Shown here: positions 1 to 5,710 of the stretch, piece by piece
Numbering within the stretch: position 1 is the first letter of the stretch
How the letters are laid out: each line of letters opens with the position of its first letter
NCBI GenBank assembly: GCA_031394025.1
Contig: JANMWO010000242.1
Location: 1 to 6,331, forward strand
DNA: 6,331 bases
From: JANXSF01 sp031394025
GTDB lineage: Bacteria; Acidobacteriota; Terriglobia; Bryobacterales; Bryobacteraceae
Direction: 5' to 3'
The notes under the pieces: model-generated
Databases searched by the model: none
Told to the model about the DNA's origin: nothing
What the model saw: only the letters and a program-made list of their open reading frames with translations
Program-made: the position numbers and the translations under genes

Positions 1-234
1 GCCGCAATGTTCACTCTGGATTGGAAGCCGAAAAAGAATCTGCAAGCTTGGCGAGACCTGGTCTATCGTGATTGGTGGACCGATGTGCAAGGCACAACGG
101 ATGCCGAGGGTGTGTTTCGGACACGGGGATTTTTAGGCACTTACGAAGTGATCACAGGTGATGCGAAGAAGGCTGTTGCGGCTGAGCTTGGCGTTGCCAG
201 CAACGTCGAATTGCAGATTGAGGAGATTCACTGA
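1..234 (+). CDS. C-terminal fragment of a GH10-like glycoside hydrolase (endo-1,4-beta-xylanase type), 5' end outside window
   Basis: The frame is open from base 1 to the TGA at 232-234, so the ATG at 7 is an internal methionine and the gene begins upstream of the window. The 77 visible codons contain a WWTDVQGTTDAEGVFRTRGF stretch followed by LGTYEV. This resembles the extreme C-terminus of GH10-related proteins from acidobacteria, planctomycetes and verrucomicrobia, where a tryptophan-rich segment is followed by a small beta-rich tail. Characterised members hydrolyse beta-1,4-xylan and are usually secreted. The catalytic glutamates would lie upstream and cannot be checked here. The assignment rests on family recall of a short tail, so another polysaccharide-active beta/alpha-barrel enzyme remains possible. 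The gene is convergent with the M16 pair, and the gap holds a large inverted repeat. Confidence 0.65.
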   Translation, partial: AAMFTLDWKPKKNLQAWRDLVYRDWWTDVQGTTDAEGVFRTRGFLGTYEVITGDAKKAVAAELGVASNVELQIEEIH

Positions 235-242
235 CAAGATTC

Positions 243-319
243 ATCCGCAGATGACGCAGATAAGCGCAGATAAAACCCAACAAGAATTTGCCTTGGTCTT
301 ATCTGCGCCATCTGCGGAT
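243..319. repeat. Long imperfect inverted repeat built of GCAGAT units, between convergent genes
   Basis: The left arm (243-264) and right arm (298-319) are reverse complements over 22 bases with a single mismatch, A254 against C309, separated by a 33-base loop. In a minus-strand transcript that mismatch would be a G-U pair, so the stem would be complete. The hexamer GCAGAT occurs at 247, 256 and 266, and its complement ATCTGC at 301 and 310, giving a 9-10 base period. The element lies 8 bases after the TGA at 232-234 and 7 bases before the TAA at 327-329. It could fold in transcripts from both sides and act as a bidirectional terminator or 3' stabiliser. However, no T-tract follows either arm, so a classical intrinsic terminator is not supported. 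From memory, similar motifs are dispersed in intergenic regions of acidobacterial and other environmental genomes. Confidence 0.85.
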
Positions 320-326
320 AAAATGC

Positions 327-1712
327 TTATGGGATAAGGTATCCCGGCTTAGCGACACTTGATTCTACAATTTCTGCACTGTACTTTTTTGCTACTTCAC
401 GCAGTTGCGAGGCCCTACCCAGCAATACAAAAACCAGATTTTCAGCCTTATAATACTGGCGAGCCACCGCGTTCGCTCGTTCCAGCGTCACGGCATCAAT
501 CTTTGAAAACAGATCGTCCACTTCCCCACGATTCAAACCATATAATTCAATTTCCCCAAGCATGGTGGACACCTGTTCGGCTGTCTCTAAATGCTGCGTA
601 GGGTAACTGCCTTTCACAAAGGCTTTGACTGATTTCAACTGAGCCGCATCCACTCCTTTTTCATTCAGCTTTTTCAGAATCTCCAAAGCCATGTCAATGG
701 CTTTTGCAGTAGTTTCCGTTTTCGTAAATGTGGAGATGGTGATGGATCCCGTCAGTCGATTAAAATTCACCGTTGAACCGGCGCCGTAAGTCAGCCCGGA
801 ATTGACGCGTAGCGCATCGTTCAACATAGAGGTAAAGCGACCGCCGAACAATGTGTTGATCAGTTGAATGGGCGTCTCATCGGGATGCCCGCGCTTGGTG
901 CCCGGCTGGCCAATCATGAAATAAGTTTGGGTTGCATCGGGTACATCCACCAGAAGCAGTTTTGGTAAGGAGGCGCGCTTTAGCTCAGGTTCAGGCATCC
1001 ATTGGTAGGCTTCGCCTGCGGCTACACTGCTGAACATTTTAGCCAACTTGGCTTGCATGGCTGTTGTCTGAAACGATCCGCCTACGATAACGATCAGGTT
1101 CTTGCCGGTGAAATGACGCCCATGAAATGCAACCATCGAATCGCGATCCAGCTTGCTTAGCGTTGTCTCATCGCCTTCCGGGCGGTAGCGGTACGGATGT
1201 CCTGGCGGGAAAAAGAATCCATTGAAATAGGCACCAATCGCTGCGTTCGGATTATCTTTTAAGGAACGGGCGGCATCCATTGCCTGGGCCAGCGCCTTGC
1301 GTACTTCCTCATTGGGGAACGCGGGGTGCAGCAGGATATCGGCAAGAATATCCAGCGCCTTGTCCGTGTCTTTACTCAAACATTCCAGCGCAACGTTAAT
1401 GGCACCGCGATCCACCTGCGTGGTGAGCGACGCTCCCATGGCATCCAGCGATTCTGAAATTTGCGATGAACTCCGCGTGGGCGTGCCGCGACGAATCAAT
1501 TCCGCAGTCATGGAGGCCAGGCCGGCCTTACCCGCAGGGTCCGCTTCGGCACCGCCGCGGATCACTACACGAAAGTTCGTCAGCGGCAGTTCTTCTTTTG
1601 GGGACATTAGCAGCGTCACCCCATTCGGCAGCACTTGTCGGCTGAAGGGCGGTAACTTCACCTGTGCTGAAGCAATGGCAGCCAGTGCCAGAATGGCCAG
1701 TAGATGTCTCAT
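327..1712 (-). CDS. Secreted M16 family (insulinase-like) peptidase, zinc-site-deficient partner subunit
   Basis: This 461-residue protein starts with a signal peptide (MRHLLAILALAAIASA, likely cut before Q17), so it probably acts in the periplasm. It has the two-domain M16B layout: an N-terminal M16 domain at about residues 22-170 and a C-terminal M16_C domain at about 190-375. Where catalytic members carry HxxEH, this one reads S67-M-T-A70-E71 within GLASMTAELIRRGT, so the zinc ligands are missing. It keeps the Arg/Tyr pair typical of partner subunits (R302 and Y309 in LRVNSGLTYG). In known M16B pairs one subunit binds zinc and the other supplies this pair. Its ATG overlaps the upstream gene's TGA by four bases (ATGA), and an AGGAAGAG ribosome site lies at 1728-1721, inside that gene. 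This supports the start and suggests translational coupling. The substrate, probably peptides, is not known. Confidence 0.92.
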   Translation of the reverse strand: MRHLLAILALAAIASAQVKLPPFSRQVLPNGVTLLMSPKEELPLTNFRVVIRGGAEADPAGKAGLASMTAELIRRGTPTRSSSQISESLDAMGASLTTQVDRGAINVALECLSKDTDKALDILADILLHPAFPNEEVRKALAQAMDAARSLKDNPNAAIGAYFNGFFFPPGHPYRYRPEGDETTLSKLDRDSMVAFHGRHFTGKNLIVIVGGSFQTTAMQAKLAKMFSSVAAGEAYQWMPEPELKRASLPKLLLVDVPDATQTYFMIGQPGTKRGHPDETPIQLINTLFGGRFTSMLNDALRVNSGLTYGAGSTVNFNRLTGSITISTFTKTETTAKAIDMALEILKKLNEKGVDAAQLKSVKAFVKGSYPTQHLETAEQVSTMLGEIELYGLNRGEVDDLFSKIDAVTLERANAVARQYYKAENLVFVLLGRASQLREVAKKYSAEIVESSVAKPGYLIP

Positions 1713-3019
1713 TGTGCGGACTCTTCCTTCACCGGAACCAATGTTGCAACCGTGCGATTGCGAGCGTTCAGATACTTTGCTGCCACTCGTTGAATATCGG
1801 CAGCAGTGACGCGTTGAATGATGGCCGGATATTCGCTGATCTTTCCTGCGTCGCCCTGGTATATTTCAAAATTACCAATGAAGTTTGCTTTGCCCGCAAT
1901 GGTCTTCATATCGCGATAGAACTTGGCCAGAATCTGGTTCTTGGCGGTTTCCAGTTCCGTTGCCGTGACTGGCTCTTTCCCCAAACGTTCCAATTCCTCA
2001 TACACAGCCTTCTCTGCTTTCACCGGATCAATGCCCGCACTGGGTAGCACTTGCACAAACCAAAGCCCTGGGTCGAGTGCCTGCATGGCCTGTGCGCCAA
2101 CGTTCAACGCTACTTGATCTTGTTCCACTAACCGACGGTATAGCCGTGAACTTCGCCCGTCCGTCAGGATGGAATCAAGTACGGTTAAGATGTTGTTATC
2201 CGGGTGTTTCGATTCCACGGTGTGATAGGCCATCAACACCATCGGCAACTGGGCGGGCTTTTCAAGCAACACACGCCGTTCGCCCACCTGCGCTGGTTCA
2301 ATCGTTTTCAATGGCGGCGGAACACTGCGCCGCGCAATTGGCTCCAGATGCTTTTTCGCTAAACTCAAGATCTCGCTTTCCGTTACATCGCCAGCCACTA
2401 CCAGAATGCAATTGTTGGGCGCATAACCCATGCTCCAATATTGCTTAAGGTCGGCCATGGTCCAGCCTTCAATATCGGAAGGCCAACCGAGCACCGGCCA
2501 ATGATAGGGATGCGCGGTAAAGGCGGCAGCTATCATCTGTTCATTCAACGCTCCGGGTGGATTGTTGTCGATTGCCGTGCGACGTTCTGAATAAACCACG
2601 CCGCGTTCTGATTCAATGATTTTAGGATCGAAAGCAAGGTCGCGCAGGCGATCTGCTTCCAATTCAAAAATCAGGGGCAGGGCAGTACGCGGGAACCAAT
2701 CCTGATAAACAGTGAGGTCGTGCGATGTGTAGGCGTTGTTGTTGCCCCCGGCGTTCTCCATAAAAAAATCGAATTGTTTGGGGCCGTATTTCCGGGCACC
2801 GTTAAACATCATGTGCTCAAAGAAATGCGACAACCCAGTGATGCCGGGCCGTTCATTGCGCGAGCCTACTTTGAAGAACAGATACAGAGCCACGTTGGGG
2901 ATATCGTGGTCTTCATGAATGATCACGCTCATACCGTTGGCCAGGGTGTGCTTTCGAACGTTCAGCTTTTGCGGAAAGGCAACAAGGGAAGTTAGCAGCA
3001 GTAGGGACAGGAGTCGCAT
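1709..3019 (-). CDS. Secreted M16 family zinc metallopeptidase, catalytic subunit
   Basis: This 436-residue protein begins with a hydrophobic signal sequence (residues 1 to about 16), suggesting export to the periplasm. The inverted zinc motif is intact, H65-F-F-E68-H69, and the third ligand is E145, 76 residues after H69, the spacing known from mitochondrial processing peptidase beta. E138 matches the other conserved glutamate of that helix. Surrounding sequence (GLSHFFEHMMFNGARKYG, and GGNNNAYTSHDLTVYQDWFP) is typical of M16B peptidases. The C-terminal M16_C domain spans about residues 188-365. The Arg/Tyr pair of partner subunits is absent: the equivalent segment reads LVEQDQVALNVGA. The enzyme therefore probably needs the product of the overlapping downstream gene to bind substrate. 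Length is normal for the family. The ATG at 3019 has GGTGG just one base upstream, too close for a standard ribosome site. I see no better start. Confidence 0.94.
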   Translation of the reverse strand: MRLLSLLLLTSLVAFPQKLNVRKHTLANGMSVIIHEDHDIPNVALYLFFKVGSRNERPGITGLSHFFEHMMFNGARKYGPKQFDFFMENAGGNNNAYTSHDLTVYQDWFPRTALPLIFELEADRLRDLAFDPKIIESERGVVYSERRTAIDNNPPGALNEQMIAAAFTAHPYHWPVLGWPSDIEGWTMADLKQYWSMGYAPNNCILVVAGDVTESEILSLAKKHLEPIARRSVPPPLKTIEPAQVGERRVLLEKPAQLPMVLMAYHTVESKHPDNNILTVLDSILTDGRSSRLYRRLVEQDQVALNVGAQAMQALDPGLWFVQVLPSAGIDPVKAEKAVYEELERLGKEPVTATELETAKNQILAKFYRDMKTIAGKANFIGNFEIYQGDAGKISEYPAIIQRVTAADIQRVAAKYLNARNRTVATLVPVKEESAQ

Positions 3020-3051
3020 TCCACCATTTTAGACGACGATTAAACGGTGGT
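3020..3051. promoter_or_regulatory. Divergent intergenic region with imperfect palindrome, candidate operator/promoter
   Basis: Only 32 bases separate the two divergent ATG codons at 3019 (minus) and 3052 (plus). Bases 3021-3030 (CCACCATTTT) and 3041-3050 (TAAACGGTGG) are inverted copies with 8 of 10 matches around a 10-base centre. The arms end one base from each ATG, so both genes read GGTGG-N-ATG in mirror symmetry. The region must hold or overlap promoters for both operons. A TTTAAT hexamer on the minus strand (3044-3039) could be a -10 box for the M16 operon, with no good -35 box. A two-fold symmetric site here could bind a dimeric regulator of both directions. That function is inferred; only the symmetry is seen. 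Confidence 0.45.
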
Positions 3052-3056
3052 ATGCT
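3028..3056 (+). promoter_or_regulatory. Weak candidate sigma-70-like promoter for the oxidoreductase operon
   Basis: TTTAGA at 3028-3033 (4 of 6 to TTGACA) is followed after 17 bases by TATGCT at 3051-3056 (4 of 6 to TATAAT), with a TG-like GG just upstream. Transcription would then start around 3062-3064, only a few bases before the second in-frame ATG at 3067. That would make the mRNA nearly leaderless and would explain the lack of a well-placed ribosome site. The match is modest and could arise by chance, and it would exclude the ATG at 3052 as the start. Confidence 0.2.
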
Positions 3057-4341
3057 GATTACCAGTATGAGAGATAATTCTCGGCGTGAATTTATTAAGA
3101 CGGCCTCCGCATTTGGAGTGCCTGCCCTTTTGAAAGGTGCTTCCGTCACCAATTCCATCAAAGTGGGAATTGTGGGCTGCGGTGGCCGCGGAACGGGTGC
3201 CACTGCCCAAGCCATTAAGGCTGACGACGGTGCAGAACTAGTGGCGATGGCAGACATCTATACAGAGCGCATTGACGAAAGTCTGGCTTCGTTGGAAAAG
3301 TTTCTAAAACCAGAAGTTCGCACTCGTTTGAAAGTGGAACAGGCAAAGAAATTTGTGGGGCTCGATGGCTATCAGAAATTGATTGATAGCGGTGTGGACG
3401 TAGTTTTGCTGGCTACGCCACCTGGTTTCCGACCGGTGCAACTGCGCGCTGCCGTAGAAGCGAAGAAGCATCTGTTTGTGGAAAAACCGGTGGCCACAGA
3501 TGCCGTTGGCGTCCGTCACGTTCTTGAAACTGTGAAGATGGCCAAGGAAAAGAACATCAGCCTGATGGCTGGCTTCTGCTGGCGCTACGCCAATCATATT
3601 GTGGAGACGTTTGATAAGATCCACGCAGGCGCAATCGGCAATATTGTGAGTTACTACGGCACTTACTATACATCGCCTGTGAAGCCCATGCCATCGGCAT
3701 CGGAACGACCTGCCGGAATGAGTGACATGGAATGGCAGATTCGCAATTGGTATAACTTCACATGGCTGTGCGGCGATAGCTTGGTGGAACAGGCCATTCA
3801 CACCGTCGATAAAGTTGCCTGGGCGTTTAACGATCAGCCACCCATCAGTTGCGTGGCAGTTGGTGGAAGACAGATACCTGCTGAAGGCGGCAACATTTTC
3901 GATCATTTCCAGGTGAACTACCTTTACCCAAACAATGCCCGAGCTTCAGTTGCCAACCGTCAAATGGTGGGTTGCTACAACGAAAATGCCGATTACATTA
4001 CTGGTACCAAAGGCGTTGCCACCATTGGTCGTGGCCCGAATCCGAGGATTGAAGGCGAAAATCCGTGGAGTTATGAAGGTCAGAAGTACGATATGTATCA
4101 ACGCGAACATGATGTACTGTTTGCCGCCATCCGCAAGGGTCAAGAGGTAAACAATGGCGAACGCCTGGCCACCACAACAATGCTGGGAATTATGGGTCGC
4201 ATGGCTGCTTATACTGGTCAGACCATCACCTGGGAACAGGCGTTGAATTCGCAAGAGCGTCTGGTGCCTGAGAAATTAGATTGGAACATGAAGTTGGACG
4301 TTCCACTAACTGCGCGACCCGGAATTACTAAGTTCCTGTAA
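3052..4341 (+). CDS. Tat-exported Gfo/Idh/MocA family oxidoreductase
   Basis: This NAD(P)-dependent dehydrogenase family typically acts on sugars, inositols or sugar derivatives. The 429-residue product opens with a twin-arginine signal (S10-R-R-E-F-I-K, then a weakly hydrophobic stretch to about residue 31), implying export of the folded, cofactor-loaded protein. The Rossmann fold follows (GIVGCGGRGTGA, residues 39-50), then ATPPGFRP and the family hallmark VEKPVATD (E144-K145-P146). The C-terminal domain carries GDSLVEQAIHTVDKVAW, whose H250 and D253 fit the usual catalytic HxxD position. The start is uncertain. ATG 3052 gives the longest form. ATG 3067 places the RR at residues 6-7, nearer the usual position in this family, and neither has a good ribosome site. 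The gene leads a same-strand cluster, with the cytochrome-SUMF1 start codon five bases after its stop. The substrate cannot be read from the sequence. Confidence 0.92.
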   Translation: MLITSMRDNSRREFIKTASAFGVPALLKGASVTNSIKVGIVGCGGRGTGATAQAIKADDGAELVAMADIYTERIDESLASLEKFLKPEVRTRLKVEQAKKFVGLDGYQKLIDSGVDVVLLATPPGFRPVQLRAAVEAKKHLFVEKPVATDAVGVRHVLETVKMAKEKNISLMAGFCWRYANHIVETFDKIHAGAIGNIVSYYGTYYTSPVKPMPSASERPAGMSDMEWQIRNWYNFTWLCGDSLVEQAIHTVDKVAWAFNDQPPISCVAVGGRQIPAEGGNIFDHFQVNYLYPNNARASVANRQMVGCYNENADYITGTKGVATIGRGPNPRIEGENPWSYEGQKYDMYQREHDVLFAAIRKGQEVNNGERLATTTMLGIMGRMAAYTGQTITWEQALNSQERLVPEKLDWNMKLDVPLTARPGITKFL

Positions 4342-4345
4342 GTCA

Positions 4346-5710
4346 ATGTTTGCCGATTACAATGAGAATCCAGTAAGTGGGACAGGCATCCCTGCCTGTC
4401 CGCCCTTTCTCAAGAAACTATTTCTCCTCTGCTGTGCTTTGTTCCCAGTTATGGGAGCTGACTTCACTTCGGCGCGTCCCATTCTGGAAAGAAGTTGCAT
4501 GCCTTGCCATTCCACTGAGAAAGCGGCTGGTGGTTTGCGCTTGGATCGTCGTGCCAATGCCTTGAAGGTGTTTACTCCAGGACAGCCAGACCAGAGCGTT
4601 TTACTGCTGACGGTGGAGCGCGATCCGGGGAAGCCCGGTGCAATGCCTCCCGGTGGAATGCAGCTATCAGTCGATGATCGGGCTATCTTGCGCAGTTGGA
4701 TTGCCGAAGGTGCCCCATGGCCCGAATCAATTGTTGTTGGCCAAAAAGTGAAGCGACTTCCCGACGACGCCACCCTTGTGGATAAATTGCATCAACGCAT
4801 TGTAGCCGCATCGAAAGAGAAAAAGCCCGCCGATATGCAGCCTTTGAAAACACTGATTCCTGGCACCGATGTTTTCTTTGAAATGCTGCCCATTCCTGGC
4901 GGAGAATTCCAGATGGGTTCCATGAATTCAAAAATCGAAAGCCCACAACACAAAGTTAAAATTGATCCCTTCTGGATGGGGAAGTTTGAGGTCACCTGGG
5001 ATGAGTATCGGCTATTTATGTTCCCTGATCAGGCTCGTGAAACCAAGGGTGCCGATCCGAATGTGGATGCGGTCAGTCGTCCCACCAAGCCGTATGTGGA
5101 GATGAGTTTTGGCATGGGCTTGAACGGCTATCCGGCCATCAGCATGACGCAACATGCAGCCAACAAATATGCCGAATGGCTCAGCGCGAAGACCGGCCAT
5201 TTCTATCGGTTGCCAACGGAAGGGGAATGGGAATATGCCTGCCGCGCAGGAACGTCCACTGCGTTTTCCTTTGGTGACGATGCCAGCAAGACCGGTGAAT
5301 ACGCCTGGTCATCGGCCAATGCCAATGGGAAATATGAAAAAGTGGGAACGAAGAAACCGAATCCCTGGGGACTGTTTGATATGCATGGCAACGTAATGGA
5401 ATGGACGTTGGATGCCTATGCCCCCTACGTTGCTGGCAACGTGTCCAACCCGTGGGTGAAATCGAAGGAATCGTACCCACATGCAGTACGCGGTGGATCA
5501 TGGAACGATCCACCATCGAAATTGAGTTGCGGGTCACGCGTAGGCAGCGATTCTTCGTGGAAAATGCAAGATCCGCAATTGCCGAAAAGCATCTGGTATC
5601 TTACCGATGCTCAATGGTTAGGATTCCGATTGGTGAGGCCTTTGCATGTGCCATCAGCTCGCGAAATGTTCCAGTATTGGAACAACGGTGTTGAAGTGGA
5701 TAGTAACTAG
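4346..5710 (+). CDS. Secreted cytochrome c (planctomycete-type) / SUMF1 (formylglycine-generating-enzyme-like) fusion protein
   Basis: The 454-residue product has three parts. Residues 22-38 (LKKLFLLCCALFPVMGA) form a signal-peptide core. Residues 39 to about 125 form a small cytochrome c domain with one heme site, C51-M-P-C54-H55, and a likely axial Met in A-M100-P-P; this resembles the planctomycete cytochrome c (PSCyt1-like) domain. Residues about 172-433 form a SUMF1/FGE-sulfatase domain with PGGEFQMGS, FYRLPTEGEWEYACRAGT, NPWGLFDMHGNVMEW, RGGSWNDPP and GFRLVRPL. The two active-site cysteines of true formylglycine-generating enzymes, expected just after RGGS, are absent (WNDPPSKLSC instead), and no sulfatase gene is nearby. 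It is therefore probably not a sulfatase activator. The ATG at 4346 is the only ATG, GTG or TTG before the signal-peptide lysines. The leader it adds is partly encoded by a palindromic repeat. The 3' end overlaps the ApbE gene. Confidence 0.9.
   Translation: MFADYNENPVSGTGIPACPPFLKKLFLLCCALFPVMGADFTSARPILERSCMPCHSTEKAAGGLRLDRRANALKVFTPGQPDQSVLLLTVERDPGKPGAMPPGGMQLSVDDRAILRSWIAEGAPWPESIVVGQKVKRLPDDATLVDKLHQRIVAASKEKKPADMQPLKTLIPGTDVFFEMLPIPGGEFQMGSMNSKIESPQHKVKIDPFWMGKFEVTWDEYRLFMFPDQARETKGADPNVDAVSRPTKPYVEMSFGMGLNGYPAISMTQHAANKYAEWLSAKTGHFYRLPTEGEWEYACRAGTSTAFSFGDDASKTGEYAWSSANANGKYEKVGTKKPNPWGLFDMHGNVMEWTLDAYAPYVAGNVSNPWVKSKESYPHAVRGGSWNDPPSKLSCGSRVGSDSSWKMQDPQLPKSIWYLTDAQWLGFRLVRPLHVPSAREMFQYWNNGVEVDSN
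4380..4401. repeat. 22-base perfect palindromic hairpin (GGACAGGCA-tccc-TGCCTGTCC) inside the 5' coding end
   Basis: Bases 4380-4388 and 4393-4401 are perfect 9-base inverted copies around a 4-base loop, giving a strong G+C-rich hairpin. It begins 38 bases after the oxidoreductase stop codon and lies in the reading frame of the cytochrome-SUMF1 gene, where bases 4379-4402 encode GTGIPACP. From memory, GACAGGCA...TGCCTGTC palindromes are dispersed REP-like elements in acidobacteria, verrucomicrobia and related environmental genomes, usually between genes. Here it may be a repeat insertion near the start of the gene. In the mRNA it could also modulate translation or act as a processing site between the first and second genes of the operon. 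Confidence 0.8.

Noticed and set aside
247..315. Regularly spaced GCAGAT units considered as a CRISPR-like array
   Set aside because: Units are only six bases with 3-4 base gaps and turn into an inverted copy. No repeat-spacer structure and no cas genes.
331..345. Small hairpin GGGATA-AGG-TATCCC next to the stop of the minus-strand M16 gene
   Set aside because: A six-base stem within coding sequence and no T-tract; too weak to call a terminator.
1297..1809. 170-codon open frame on the plus strand
   Set aside because: Antisense to both M16 genes across their junction, low-complexity Ser/Arg-rich product, no family resemblance.
3304..3906. 200-codon open frame on the minus strand
   Set aside because: Fully antisense to the well-supported Gfo/Idh/MocA gene, with no recognisable domain and a Cys/His-rich composition typical of a shadow frame.
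4357..4773. 138-codon minus-strand open frame ending in a GQAGMPVP-like peptide
   Set aside because: It is antisense to the cytochrome domain. The peptide is simply the palindromic repeat read from the other strand.
5492..5514. Perfect 8-base inverted repeat GGTGGATC...GATCCACC with a 7-base loop
   Set aside because: It lies inside the codons of the conserved RGGSWNDPP motif, so the protein sequence largely explains it. It is far from any gene boundary.
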